DNA of 22,876 bases, from contig DJYX01000079.1 of assembly GCA_002450295.1 (NCBI GenBank), forward strand, positions 13,471 to 36,346, given 5' to 3'. The stretch is from Deltaproteobacteria bacterium UBA6967. GTDB lineage: Bacteria > SAR324 > NAC60-12. Positions 1 through 8,068 of the stretch are shown here, piece after piece (positions within the stretch are counted from its first letter, which is position 1; the number at the start of each line of letters is the position of its first letter). Under the pieces are notes generated by a model, which worked only from the letters and a program-made list of their open reading frames with translations, was not told the DNA's origin and did no database searches. A program made the translations under genes and the position numbers.

Positions 1-327
1 GCAATGGGATTCATTGGGCCAACTGTTTCGGGGTTGGTGAATGATTTGGGTGTAAAAATTAGTATGCGAGGCCGGAAAGACGCAATTGCTGCGAGTGAAA
101 CGCTGAAGATGTTGGAAGATGGACAACAACCGATGTACTCGATTCATGCAGACAATCGGTTCCAGACATCAGAAGAAGGAGTTTTTGCTGCGGGTGATGC
201 CAAACGAGGGGCATCTCTGGTGGTTTGGGCAATTTGGGAAGGACGGGAAGCGGCCCGATCCATTGATCAATATCTGATGGGAGAATCTGCGCTACCTACT
301 TCGCCACAAGCAGAAGTTCTCGCATGA
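1..327 (+). CDS. gltD: Glutamate synthase small subunit, C-terminal fragment (5' end outside window)
   Basis: This is the last part of the NADPH-dependent glutamate synthase beta (small) subunit. That subunit passes electrons from NAD(P)H through FAD and Fe-S centres to the large subunit, which makes glutamate from glutamine and 2-oxoglutarate. About 108 residues are visible. They carry the typical C-terminal signature: [19 protein letters not shown], followed by an EGREAA helix and IDQYLMG. The GVFAAGD segment is the conserved FAD-contacting motif of this pyridine-nucleotide oxidoreductase family. The frame is open to the left edge, so the true start lies upstream. The TGA stop overlaps the ATG of the next gene (ATGA), which suggests translational coupling. 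gltB would be expected nearby but is not in the window. A related GltD-like oxidoreductase subunit cannot be excluded from this fragment. Confidence 0.9.
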   Translation, partial: AMGFIGPTVSGLVNDLGVKISMRGRKDAIAASETLKMLEDGQQPMYSIHADNRFQTSEEGVFAAGDAKRGASLVVWAIWEGREAARSIDQYLMGESALPTSPQAEVLA

Positions 328-1154
328 AAGGACGAAATGTCCTCATTTACTCTAGTATTACAATCGGGATTGTGGTTCTGATTGGATATGCTCTTTGGCA
401 GGAAATAGCTCGGAATGAAACTCAAATTCGAACATCTATAAGTGGAACCATTAAGACAGCTCCTCGTGTTACGGGTGGAGTTGTCAAAACAGACAATGCC
501 TACCTTATCCTCTTCGATCCAGATACACTGACCCCGGTTGCTCAGCACATGATCAACCCTTTTCTCCCTCCGATTACATTTTCGATTGGACAGTCTGATG
601 CGGGTCCTGAAGCAAGTTTACAAGGTTCCTATCGCTTGCTCATTTTCACAGATCGGGATGGCAATCCGAACTTGCCAAGCCCTGGAGAACTGATCGGAGC
701 TTTGACCCAGCCACTTTCTTTGGGTACTGAATCATTTACCTATGAGTTAGACCGCCCATTTAATTCCTTCCCGCAAGAACTTCTAAAATCATCTCAGCCG
801 GCTGATAAACCAGAAGATAGCATTCAGGGCACTGTTCGAGTTTCACCAGATTTATTGAATCAAGTTTCTCCTACCGATAAGTTGATTATCATGTTGTTTG
901 ATCCTGGCCAAGGTAGACCGGTTGCATTTAAATTCGTGGAGTCACCCTCTTTCCCAATGGAATTTCAGATTGGGCCCTCTAATGCTATGGGGACTGCAGA
1001 CTTGGTAGGGCCTTATTCTCTCAGGATTTTAACAGATAAAGATGATCAGCCATTTCAAGCTGCAGAAGGTGAGTTGATCGGTAGATCAAAAGGTCTGGTT
1101 CCATTGGGCACCAGTAATTTAGATTTCGTGTTGGACAGTCCCTATGTTCGCTAA
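324..1154 (+). CDS. Membrane-anchored protein with two tandem CcmI C-terminal-like domains
   Basis: This 276-residue protein has an uncleaved-looking N-terminal membrane helix (about residues 5-25) followed by two homologous domains of roughly 108 residues (39-146 and 167-274). The copies align at [61 protein letters not shown] and [22 protein letters not shown]. The pattern resembles the periplasmic C-terminal domain of the cytochrome c maturation protein CcmI/CycH: a VSP-D opening, a beta strand ending near P-P-A, an F-I/L-x-x-S-x-AM motif, and a strand ending in a GDL-like turn. No TPR region or haem motif is present, so this is not a normal CcmI. It is probably periplasmic and anchored in the inner membrane; its function is unknown. 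The ATG overlaps the gltD stop by four bases. Confidence 0.75.
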   Translation: MKGRNVLIYSSITIGIVVLIGYALWQEIARNETQIRTSISGTIKTAPRVTGGVVKTDNAYLILFDPDTLTPVAQHMINPFLPPITFSIGQSDAGPEASLQGSYRLLIFTDRDGNPNLPSPGELIGALTQPLSLGTESFTYELDRPFNSFPQELLKSSQPADKPEDSIQGTVRVSPDLLNQVSPTDKLIIMLFDPGQGRPVAFKFVESPSFPMEFQIGPSNAMGTADLVGPYSLRILTDKDDQPFQAAEGELIGRSKGLVPLGTSNLDFVLDSPYVR

Positions 1155-1467
1155 AAAAATTTTGAAAATCTTAGTCGTTGGGCTACTGGCTACTGGATGT
1201 AGTGATGTGGCTGAAAAATTCCGCAATCAATACAATCCATCAAGAGCAGTGGTAGACCAAGGCGGAAGTAATGTGATTTCAACAGGGAATGCCTGTGCCC
1301 TTGATGACAGAGATGCCAAGGAAGATGCTGAGAAAACTGCAGAGTATCACTTACGAGGGATTTTAGGGAGTGGAAGTAGATATGTGATCCAAACGCAGGC
1401 TGTCAATCGGTATACTCGAGGAGATCAAATTTGCTATGAAGCCTCAGCGATTGCGATCCCCAAATGA
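1144..1467 (+). CDS. Small putative lipoprotein
   Basis: This 107-residue protein has a classic lipoprotein signal: Lys-rich start, hydrophobic core and lipobox LATGC with Cys19 as the predicted lipidated residue. The mature part has two further cysteines (Cys51, Cys97) that could form a disulphide in the periplasm. It ends in a compact alternating region (around YVIQTQAVNRYTRG) that would fit a small alpha/beta fold, loosely like LPP20-type lipoproteins, although that resemblance is weak. The start overlaps the end of the preceding gene by 11 bases and the stop overlaps the next start by four (ATGA), so it belongs to a tightly coupled unit with the CcmI-like and DUF1289 genes. I do not recognise a specific family. 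Confidence 0.75.
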   Translation: MFAKKILKILVVGLLATGCSDVAEKFRNQYNPSRAVVDQGGSNVISTGNACALDDRDAKEDAEKTAEYHLRGILGSGSRYVIQTQAVNRYTRGDQICYEASAIAIPK

Positions 1468-1634
1468 GCGATAAGTCACTTTCTCCCTGCTGCGGAATTT
1501 GTAGTTTAAATTCAGCTAGAACACATTGTTTAGGGTGCCGAAGAAGTCTTGAGGAAATTGCCAACTGGCTTCTTTTCACTACGGAACAGAAAGAAGAGAT
1601 CCGCAAAGAATTGCCTGATCGAGTGATTAGCTGA
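1464..1634 (+). CDS. DUF1289-family small cysteine-rich protein
   Basis: This gene encodes 56 residues and is easily missed because of its length. The start is SPCCGICSLN, then HCLGCRRSLEEIANW, and it closes with a helix ending LPDR. This is the DUF1289 pattern: Pro-Cys, a second Cys three to four residues later, a Cys-x-x-Cys pair preceding an Arg-Ser/Thr-Leu-x-Glu-Ile-x-x-Trp helix, and a final Leu-Pro-x-Arg. Cys9 (or Cys10), Cys13, Cys22 and Cys25 would form a four-cysteine site, probably for zinc or Fe-S, although the family's role is not established. The ATG lies inside the upstream stop (ATGA). The TGA stop at 1632-1634 directly abuts the stop of the opposing lhgO gene. Confidence 0.88.
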   Translation: MSDKSLSPCCGICSLNSARTHCLGCRRSLEEIANWLLFTTEQKEEIRKELPDRVIS

Positions 1635-2834
1635 TCATACAAAACGAGTAGCTAATTTCTCTGAAACCAGCCTTCCGATGTTAAGTGAAGCTGTTGCAGC
1701 CGGTGAGGGTGCATTACAGATGTTTAAAATATTCTCTGTTTCATCAATCAAAAAATCGTCAACTAGACTACCATCCTTAGTAACAGCCTGGGCACGAACT
1801 CCAGCTGGAGCAACGATCAAGTCTTCAGCAGTAATCTCTGGTACCAGTCGCTGTAAGGCCTTTACGAAGGCTGGCTTGTACCAGGACCTCCACATCTCAC
1901 CCATTCCCATCTGCCAGTATTTTAAAGCGAGCTTTTGGAATCCAGTAAATTTCAAAGTTTCCAAAAACTCAGAGAAGTTCAAATCACTCCGCTTGTAGCC
2001 CTCTCTTGCAAAAGCTAAAACGGCATTTGGACCGCATTCCAAGCCACCATGAATCATTCGTGTGAAGTGGACTCCTAGAAAAGGGAATGCTGGATCAGGA
2101 ACAGGATAAATCAGATTTTTGCACAAGTATTCCTTTTCTGGTTTGACGTAGTAGTACTCCCCTCGGAACGGCACGATCTGCATCTCGGTCTTTTGACTAG
2201 TAAGACCCATTACTTTATCAGAGTATAGCCCAGCACAGTTAACGAGATAGTTACCTCGCACTTCACCGATAGTTGTTTCAAGAATAATTTCAGAATTGGA
2301 TTGGTGAATGTTGAGAACCTTGGCTGAACAGATAATCTGATTTCCTTGCTCCTGGATTTTTTTCTGCAGCTTAACGCAAACCTCACTGTAGTCTACAATT
2401 CCTGCTTCTGGGACATGAATCCCACTGATCCCGTTTACATGGGGTTCTAATTCCTTCAGACGTGATTGATCAATTTTTTCACAGTTTACTCCATTGGCTT
2501 GTCCACGAGAAAAAATTTGTTCAAGTGCTGGCATTTCTTCTTCTCTAGTAGCAACAATCACTTTCCCGCAGATTTCGTATGTGATTTCTTCATCTCTACA
2601 GAATTTTTCCATTAATTTTTTGCCTTGTCGGCAATTAATCGCCTTCATTGAACCGGGTTTGTAATAAATACCAGAGTGCAAAACACCGGAGTTGTGACCT
2701 GTTTGGTGTTTCGCAATAGAATCTTCTTTTTCCAGTAAAATTAGAGATTCATTTGGATGAGATCGACCCCACTGCCATGCTGTTGCGAGTCCAACGATAC
2801 CTCCGCCCACAATAACAACTGAAGCTTTGCTCAT
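1635..2834 (-). CDS. lhgO: L-2-hydroxyglutarate oxidase/dehydrogenase (FAD-dependent)
   Basis: This 399-residue protein oxidises L-2-hydroxyglutarate to 2-oxoglutarate and hands electrons to oxygen or the quinone pool, usually at the inner membrane. The FAD-binding GGGIVG sits at residues 10-15 after VVIV, and an acidic residue (LLEKE) ends the second strand. The family motifs HQTGHNSGVLHSGIYYKPGS, the strand VDYSEV and a C-terminal GVRAQAV with the late N-A-PSPAATASL segment are all present. The length fits LhgO/L2HGDH. I chose the ATG at 2834 because the GxGxxG motif then falls at the usual distance from the N-terminus; the open frame continues 25 codons further upstream into the neighbour. 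That start is one base after the TPR gene's stop and has no clear Shine-Dalgarno, so coupling is likely. It ends stop-to-stop with the DUF1289 gene. Confidence 0.92.
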   Translation of the reverse strand: MSKASVVIVGGGIVGLATAWQWGRSHPNESLILLEKEDSIAKHQTGHNSGVLHSGIYYKPGSMKAINCRQGKKLMEKFCRDEEITYEICGKVIVATREEEMPALEQIFSRGQANGVNCEKIDQSRLKELEPHVNGISGIHVPEAGIVDYSEVCVKLQKKIQEQGNQIICSAKVLNIHQSNSEIILETTIGEVRGNYLVNCAGLYSDKVMGLTSQKTEMQIVPFRGEYYYVKPEKEYLCKNLIYPVPDPAFPFLGVHFTRMIHGGLECGPNAVLAFAREGYKRSDLNFSEFLETLKFTGFQKLALKYWQMGMGEMWRSWYKPAFVKALQRLVPEITAEDLIVAPAGVRAQAVTKDGSLVDDFLIDETENILNICNAPSPAATASLNIGRLVSEKLATRFV

Positions 2835-2835
2835 T

Positions 2836-4020
2836 TCAATCTTGTCCAAGGATTTTGTCTTCAACAATACTTTGAAGGGTTGGTTTGAGGTCAAATAAGA
2901 ATGGTACAATGAATAATGGCATTTCTAGTTCTGTTTCTTTAAGATTTCCAAGTGTTTGTTCAGCCAACTCTTTGGAACTTTTGTATTGCCCCATATTCCA
3001 TAGCGCTACAGCTTTAAAAGTTGATTGTATAGGTGATTCGGATCTCTGCTCAGTCTGCCGCAATAATTTGAGCCATTCTTTTTTTTCTGCGAGGTATCTA
3101 TAATGCCAATATAAGAGGAAAGATTGCATCGTTACTCCGTGTTTTCGCATGAAAACACTGTTATGTCTTTGAATTTTGATTATACCTTGAAGTGCATAGA
3201 AATTTGATTTTTCGTATTCATTAGCTAGCCAAAAGCCTCTAGCCAGTGCAATATAAATTTGAATATTCTCAGGATATTGTTCAGTAAATTTTTCTAGTCT
3301 TGACAGAGATTTACGTAAGTAATTTTTTTCAATATCACCCCATAACAATAATACATATGCCAGGGATGCCTCATCTGAAACATATTCACCTTTTTCAACT
3401 ACCTTATCTAAATGATTGATACCTTCTGAAATTGAACCAGATTCAACAATCAAAGGAGCTAACCATCTAACATACCATGTCGACTGAGCAATCATCAGTT
3501 TAAGAATCCCCTTACTTAGCTCTATATCTATAAGTTGTGTATTATTTTTGTAAACATCATCAAGCAACTGAACACCTTTAACACCAAATATATAAGCATC
3601 AAAATAGTCTTTTTGGTAACCTAATGCCACACCTCCTTTAAGTCCGTACAGTAATCCAAGATTAAGCTTCAAGCTTATGTTGTTTGGTTTTTGGCTTGAT
3701 AAAGCTTCCAGCGATTCAATTGCCTCATTAACATCCTCAAGAAATTCTTTATAGTATTTCTCGTCAATATTTCTCCCAAAATTCATAGCAAACTTACTAT
3801 AAGAGATTAGTGCTTTCATAGCTCTACGCTCAGGTTGTTGCACTAATTCAAGTTTCTCATTAAGTTGAGATTCTAGATCAATCAGTTTTAAGTTGTAATG
3901 GGCTTCGCGATAGTACTTGAGAAAATTTATTTGGGGGTTAGATACTCTGACCTCATCACTTGAGAGAACTGTCCCTGCGTTTAAAAATATTATGATAAAA
4001 ATTTTTGAAATGGTGCGCAC
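2836..4020 (-). CDS. Secreted TPR-like alpha-helical protein, function unknown
   Basis: This 394-residue protein starts at a GTG codon, with MRTISKIF and a hydrophobic stretch up to about residue 20, consistent with a Sec signal peptide. The rest looks all-helical. The A/G-Y repeats (GLLYGLKGGVALGYQKD, GINHLDKVVEKGEYVSDEA, and the IYIALARGFWLANEYEKSN segment) have TPR-like spacing. The order of segments resembles bacterial secreted TPR proteins with a central 'Y-V-x-x-L-A-P' block between repeats (here YVRWLAPLI). I see no catalytic motif. There is no obvious Shine-Dalgarno before the GTG. The gene is visibly richer in A+T, with more TTT, AAA and ATA codons, than phaC or lhgO on either side, so it may have a different history. 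It is 77 bases downstream of phaC and one base from lhgO. Confidence 0.72.
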   Translation of the reverse strand: MRTISKIFIIIFLNAGTVLSSDEVRVSNPQINFLKYYREAHYNLKLIDLESQLNEKLELVQQPERRAMKALISYSKFAMNFGRNIDEKYYKEFLEDVNEAIESLEALSSQKPNNISLKLNLGLLYGLKGGVALGYQKDYFDAYIFGVKGVQLLDDVYKNNTQLIDIELSKGILKLMIAQSTWYVRWLAPLIVESGSISEGINHLDKVVEKGEYVSDEASLAYVLLLWGDIEKNYLRKSLSRLEKFTEQYPENIQIYIALARGFWLANEYEKSNFYALQGIIKIQRHNSVFMRKHGVTMQSFLLYWHYRYLAEKKEWLKLLRQTEQRSESPIQSTFKAVALWNMGQYKSSKELAEQTLGNLKETELEMPLFIVPFLFDLKPTLQSIVEDKILGQD

Positions 4021-4055
4021 GGTAGTCTAATTTAAGGATTTGGTAGTAGTCACAG

Positions 4056-4082
4056 GGACCAATTCAACCAAGAAATTGGTCC
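4056..4082 (-). terminator. Hairpin after phaC, possible terminator or processing site
   Basis: A perfect 9-base inverted repeat, GGACCAATT (4056-4064) with AATTGGTCC (4074-4082) and a 9-base loop, lies 15 bases after the phaC stop. Read leftward it is followed by CTGTGACT and not a T-run, so it is not a classical rho-independent terminator. It could be a weak terminator, an mRNA 3'-end stabiliser or a processing stem separating phaC from the TPR gene. Confidence 0.45.
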
Positions 4083-4097
4083 TTTATCATAGTCAGA

Positions 4098-5828
4098 TCA
4101 TTTCTCTTTTACGTAAGTGCCAGGGGCATCTCCATGCAACTTATACTTTTTACTGCCCATCGTAGGTACATCTCCTTTATCACCGCATTGACCTTGTAGC
4201 CAAGGAATCCAATCTTGCCACCAACTTCCGGGAACTTGTTGGACATTTTTCTGCCAAATCATCGGATCTTGATCAGTTTTAGTAACAGGTCCAGCCCAGT
4301 AAGCTCGCTTTGGCGGGTTAAGAGGTGGGTTAACCACTCCAGCGATGTGCCCAGATGTTGATAGGGCAAAACGTACTTGTCCACCTGTATTGAGTCCAGT
4401 TTTGAATACTTGGTCCCATGGAGTAATGTGGTCTTTCTCAGCTGCAACTGAATACAGCGGTTGATTGATTGCGCCAAGGTTGATTTTTTGCCCTGCCAAT
4501 TCTAGTTTTCCTTGGCAGAGATGGTTATTAATATAGAACTCTCGCAAGTAAAAGGAGTGAGCCTTTTCTGGTAGCCGAGTGGAATCTTCATTCCAGAAGA
4601 GCATATCAATTGGTGGAGGAGTTTTGCCATAAAGATAGTTGTTCACCACGTAATTCCAAATAAGACCATCTGCTTTCATGATTCGATAGGTAGTCCCCAT
4701 CTGCTTGCCGTCTAAGTATCCTTTCTCAGCCATCATCTTCTCAACAAATTTCATTGAGTCTTCATCTACGAAGAGCCCAAGATCACCTGGTTTGGAGAAA
4801 TCTACCAAAGTAGTCAGTAGTGTGAAACTTGTAAAAAGATTCTTTACCTTTTTCTGAGGACCGTTCAACCAGCCCATAGTGGTAGCCAGTAAAGAACCTC
4901 CAATACAGTATCCAACAGCATGAATATTTTCTGTTCCAGTGATTTCCTGGACAACTCTCATTCCCTCCACGGGGCCCATTAACATGTAGTCATCAAGACT
5001 CGTGTTACGTAGTTCCGTCGTTGGGTTCTTCCAACTAATCATGAAAACTGTGAAGCCATTGTTCACTAGATTTCTGACAAAACTTTTTTTCTCATTTAGG
5101 TCAAGAATGTAGAACTTGTTGATCCAGGGTGGGGTGATCAGTACAGGAGTTTGGTGTACTTGATCAGTATTGGCTTCATACTGGATCAATTCCATCAGGT
5201 CATTTCGATAAACAACCTTACCTGGTGTGTTCGCCAAGTTCTTTCCGACTTCAAAAGCGGACTTGTCGACCATTTGTGGCATTTGGTCTTGGAAGTCTTT
5301 CACCCAATTTTCAAATCCTTTGACAAGACTTTTTCCTTCGGTATCAATGAATTCACGAATGGCTCCTGGGTTAGTCCAGAAGTAGTTGTTTGGCGATATC
5401 GCACTTACCATTTGTTCTGTCCAGAACCTGGCCTTGTCTTTTGTCCGATCTGAGACATTGGGGGTCTGCTGAATGCTTTCTTGGAGGAATTCAGAGTAGA
5501 GCTTATAATATTCCTGAATCCATCTGAAATGGGGCAACTCTTCAAGTGTTGGAATTTTGCCAAACTCTCCCTTCTCGATAGATTCTTTGGATTTATTTAC
5601 GAACTCGTTCCACACTTTCATGTTGACTTCGCCGATCTTCTGACTCCAATTCTGCATGGACTGATTCAATTCTTGCGGATTCTTCGCCCAAGCTTCGGCG
5701 ACTTGTTGCAGGGATTTCAGTGCTCCGAATGGATCAGTTTCAGTGCCTTGCTCGTTCATCTTGGAAATCATACTGCCAAAGAATTCCTGCATTTTTTCCT
5801 GATTGATCCCCTGTGTCTGAGTATTCAT
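4098..5828 (-). CDS. phaC: Class I poly(3-hydroxyalkanoate) synthase
   Basis: This enzyme polymerises (R)-3-hydroxyacyl-CoA, chiefly 3-hydroxybutyryl-CoA, into PHA at the surface of storage granules. The 576 residues fit class I synthases. The N-terminal region (1-200) is the usual helical PhaC domain. The alpha/beta hydrolase core has the lipase-like box GYCIGG with nucleophile Cys308, Asp466 (AEKDH) and His494 (SGHIAG), a complete Cys-Asp-His triad with the family's spacing. LITPPWINKFYILDLN and the C-terminal GSWWQDWIPWL stretch are also characteristic. The ATG is preceded by AGGAG seven bases away, which supports this start. It is third in the phaA-reductase-phaC order, 93 bases behind the reductase. 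No phasin or phaR gene is seen next to it. Confidence 0.97.
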   Translation of the reverse strand: MNTQTQGINQEKMQEFFGSMISKMNEQGTETDPFGALKSLQQVAEAWAKNPQELNQSMQNWSQKIGEVNMKVWNEFVNKSKESIEKGEFGKIPTLEELPHFRWIQEYYKLYSEFLQESIQQTPNVSDRTKDKARFWTEQMVSAISPNNYFWTNPGAIREFIDTEGKSLVKGFENWVKDFQDQMPQMVDKSAFEVGKNLANTPGKVVYRNDLMELIQYEANTDQVHQTPVLITPPWINKFYILDLNEKKSFVRNLVNNGFTVFMISWKNPTTELRNTSLDDYMLMGPVEGMRVVQEITGTENIHAVGYCIGGSLLATTMGWLNGPQKKVKNLFTSFTLLTTLVDFSKPGDLGLFVDEDSMKFVEKMMAEKGYLDGKQMGTTYRIMKADGLIWNYVVNNYLYGKTPPPIDMLFWNEDSTRLPEKAHSFYLREFYINNHLCQGKLELAGQKINLGAINQPLYSVAAEKDHITPWDQVFKTGLNTGGQVRFALSTSGHIAGVVNPPLNPPKRAYWAGPVTKTDQDPMIWQKNVQQVPGSWWQDWIPWLQGQCGDKGDVPTMGSKKYKLHGDAPGTYVKEK

Positions 5829-5875
5829 CGAACAGCTCCTATCATTAATTGCTTAGCTGTAATGCTGCATTCCCA

Positions 5876-5898
5876 CACTCTCGATTTTGTAGAGAGTG
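5876..5898 (-). other. Hairpin in the reductase-phaC intergenic gap
   Basis: CACTCTC (5876-5882) pairs with GAGAGTG (5892-5898) around a 9-base loop, in the 93-base gap before phaC. In the leftward RNA an outer CTGCA/TGCAG pair could lengthen the stem across an unpaired six-base stretch. A T7 run at 5904-5910 lies on the plus-strand side, so it would act as a U-tract only for rightward transcripts. For the leftward operon it more likely shapes mRNA processing or differential expression of phaC. Confidence 0.35.
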
Positions 5899-5921
5899 CA
5901 GAATTTTTTTGTTTCTGGAAA

Positions 5922-6710
5922 TCAAATTCTAAGTCCACCATCAACTTCAATGACCCTACCGGTGATGTAATCATTTTCTAGAATGAAGACAGCTGTTCTT
6001 GCGATTTCTGAGGGTTCACCAAGTCTACGAATTGGCACTTGATCAATGATCTTCTGCTTCACGTCTTCACGAATCGCAGCAACCATTTCTGTGTTGATGT
6101 AACCTGGTGCGATTGCAGCGCAACGTACTCCATGTTGCGCCATTTCCTTGGCCCATGTCACAGTCATTTCCGCTACACCAGCTTTTGTGGCTGTATAGTT
6201 AGTTTGGCCCATATTCCCATTTCTTGAAATACTAGAAATGTTGATGCAAACACCTTTGCCACCCAATTGAAGTTGTTTTTCAAAAAACTCACGGGCGCAA
6301 AGGAATACTCCTGTTAGGTTGACATCAATGACTAGTTGCCAATTTTGTAAGGACATCTTTTGAATTTCCTCACCAGTAACATTACCAGCTTCGTCCTTAA
6401 TCTTTTTCTTGCGAACAATGAGTCCATCTCGTGTGATTCCGGCATTGTTTATTAGCCCATCAACTTGACCAAAATCTTTGACGATTTGATCAAATAGGGA
6501 AACGACTTCAGCCTCTTTGGCTACATTAGTGACGTAGGTTTGAGCTTTGACTCCCTTCGCTAAGGCCATCTCTTTCGTGGCATTTAAATCATCTTGGTTC
6601 AGATCAACCAGAGCTAAGTTTGCTCCTTTATCCGCAAGTTCTGAAGCAAATGCGCGTCCTAAGCCTCTTCCACCCCCTGTAGTAACTACGACTTTTCCTT
6701 CTAGATTCAT
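5922..6710 (-). CDS. SDR-family acetoacetyl-CoA reductase (PhaB/FabG-like)
   Basis: This 262-residue short-chain dehydrogenase most probably reduces acetoacetyl-CoA to (R)-3-hydroxybutyryl-CoA for PHA synthesis. The cofactor motif TGGGRGLG is at 11-18, NNAG at 88-91, and the catalytic residues are Asn131, Ser159, Tyr172 and Lys176 (YTATK). It ends in the FabG/PhaB-type VDGGLRI. Asp36 closes the second beta strand (LALVDLN), which in classical SDRs usually marks NAD(H) preference; PhaB enzymes normally use NADPH. An insertion of about 15 residues around 100-118 (KKKIKDEAGNVTGEE) distinguishes it from compact PhaB/FabG and matches a longer FabG-like subfamily. It lies between phaA and phaC with a GAGG ribosome site before the ATG. 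A general 3-oxoacyl-ACP reductase is the alternative. Confidence 0.88.
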   Translation of the reverse strand: MNLEGKVVVTTGGGRGLGRAFASELADKGANLALVDLNQDDLNATKEMALAKGVKAQTYVTNVAKEAEVVSLFDQIVKDFGQVDGLINNAGITRDGLIVRKKKIKDEAGNVTGEEIQKMSLQNWQLVIDVNLTGVFLCAREFFEKQLQLGGKGVCINISSISRNGNMGQTNYTATKAGVAEMTVTWAKEMAQHGVRCAAIAPGYINTEMVAAIREDVKQKIIDQVPIRRLGEPSEIARTAVFILENDYITGRVIEVDGGLRI

Positions 6711-6745
6711 ACAACCTCGTTTGTAAATTAACTCTTAAAAATCCA

Positions 6746-6762
6746 TCTCAATTTTTTTGAGA
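6746..6762 (-). other. Small hairpin between phaA and the reductase
   Basis: TCTCAA (6746-6751) pairs with TTGAGA (6757-6762) around a 5-base loop of T (A in the leftward RNA). The 59-base gap between the thiolase stop and the reductase start holds this weak A/T-rich stem and no other recognisable element. It is too weak to call a terminator and is noted because most gaps in this operon carry a stem. Confidence 0.25.
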
Positions 6763-6769
6763 AATTTGT

Positions 6770-7951
6770 TTACCGTTCTACTGCTAATGCGACACCAAGA
6801 CCTCCTCCAATGCACAAGGTCGCTAGTCCTTTTTTAGCATCTCGACGTTTCATTTCGTGAAGGAGTGTAACCAATACTCGGCAACCGGAAGCTCCAATCG
6901 GATGTCCAATGGCAATCGCACCTCCATTTACGTTGACTTTACTATCATCCCACTGGAGTTCTTTGGCAACTCCCAATGCTTGTGCAGCAAAAGCCTCATT
7001 TGCTTCAATCAAATCTAAGTCCCCGACTGTCCAACCTGCCTTTTCAAGACACTTTTGTGAGGAAGGAATTGGACCAGTACCCATGATTGCTGGGTCAACT
7101 CCAGCGCTTGCATAAGCCTTAACTGTTGCCAAGGGGGTCAATCCAAGTTCCTTGGCTTTACTAGCTGACATGACAACGACAGCCGCAGCACCATCATTGA
7201 TTCCAGAAGCATTGGCAGCTGTAACAGAACCATCCTTTTTAAAGGCTGGTCGAACCTTTTGAATACTTTCAATCGTAGCTCCCTTGCGAATAAATTCATC
7301 ATCCTGGAAAACGATGGGGTCTCCTTTACGCTGTGGAATTTCCACAGGCACAATCTCTTCCTGAAATCGTCCAGCAGCTTGCGCTTCCTCAGCTAAGTTC
7401 TGAGATCTCAAAGCGAATGTATCCTGCTCATCTCTACTGATTTCATAACGATCTGCGACATTTTCAGCTGTGATGCCCATATGGTAGTCGTTAAATGCGC
7501 ACCAAAGTCCGTCTTTGATCATGGTATCCGTCATTTGCCAATCACCCATACGCTGTCCATTTCGTGAGTTGGGAAGAGCATGTGGGGCTTGGCTCATATT
7601 TTCTTGACCACCCGCAATTATAACATCGGCATCGCCACACTTGATGGCTTGCGCAGCCAAGTGGACAGCTTTCAAGCCGCTTCCACACACCTTGTTAATT
7701 GTCAAAGCAGGTGTTGCCTGGGGCAATCCAGCTTTGATAACCGCTTGTCGAGCTGGATTTTGGCCCGTACTGGCCGTTAGCACTTGGCCGAGAATAACTT
7801 CGTCAATCGCTTCGGGTGCCAGGTTTGTCTTTTTCAAGAGATCACGAATGACAATCGCACCTAAGTCGGCAGCACTGATTCCTGCTAGGCTACCATTGAA
7901 ACTACCAACTGCCGTCCTTGCGGCAGCAACAATTACTACACTCTCCCCCAC
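6770..7951 (-). CDS. phaA: Acetyl-CoA acetyltransferase (beta-ketothiolase)
   Basis: This 393-residue biosynthetic thiolase condenses two acetyl-CoA into acetoacetyl-CoA, the first step of PHB synthesis. Cys89 lies in NKVCGSG (acylated nucleophile), His350 in GHPIGASG and Cys380 in CIGGGLG (base). This is the complete catalytic set, at nearly the same positions as in the Zoogloea enzyme. The thiolase signature NEAFAAQ is also present. The start is a GTG at 7951, preceded by AGGAG six bases away; the next residues [15 protein letters not shown] are the normal thiolase N-terminus. It is first in the phaA-reductase-phaC unit, 117 bases downstream of acs. A degradative thiolase role is possible but the context argues for synthesis. 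Confidence 0.96.
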   Translation of the reverse strand: MGESVVIVAAARTAVGSFNGSLAGISAADLGAIVIRDLLKKTNLAPEAIDEVILGQVLTASTGQNPARQAVIKAGLPQATPALTINKVCGSGLKAVHLAAQAIKCGDADVIIAGGQENMSQAPHALPNSRNGQRMGDWQMTDTMIKDGLWCAFNDYHMGITAENVADRYEISRDEQDTFALRSQNLAEEAQAAGRFQEEIVPVEIPQRKGDPIVFQDDEFIRKGATIESIQKVRPAFKKDGSVTAANASGINDGAAAVVVMSASKAKELGLTPLATVKAYASAGVDPAIMGTGPIPSSQKCLEKAGWTVGDLDLIEANEAFAAQALGVAKELQWDDSKVNVNGGAIAIGHPIGASGCRVLVTLLHEMKRRDAKKGLATLCIGGGLGVALAVER

Positions 7952-7989
7952 GCAATTCTCCTAGATTTGAATTCAGGCTGGTTCAGGAC

Positions 7990-8011
7990 GCGTCTCCAAC
8001 ACAGGAGACGC
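7990..8011 (-). terminator. Hairpin between acs and phaA
   Basis: A perfect 8-base GC-rich stem, GCGTCTCC (7990-7997) with GGAGACGC (8004-8011) and a 6-base loop, lies 57 bases after the acs stop and 38 bases before the phaA start. No T-run follows in the leftward direction. It may end acs transcripts, or sit in the phaA 5' leader and influence its expression. The rest of the 117-base gap is A/T-rich next to acs and could hold a phaA promoter, but no convincing -35/-10 pair stands out. Confidence 0.4.
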
Positions 8012-8068
8012 TGAAAGGAAGGTAAATAACAATTATGATGACAGAAAGCAATTAAAGTTGCAATTCTA

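Noticed and set aside
5876..5910. Rightward rho-independent terminator (stem plus T7) in the reductase-phaC gap
   Set aside because: No rightward gene precedes it, and the stem is separated from the T-run by five bases, so it is better treated as an operon-internal hairpin.
5481..5981. A 166-codon plus-strand open frame opposite phaC and the reductase end
   Set aside because: It is antisense to phaC, and the hydrophobic Cys/Phe-rich product looks like reverse-strand coding bias with no family motif.
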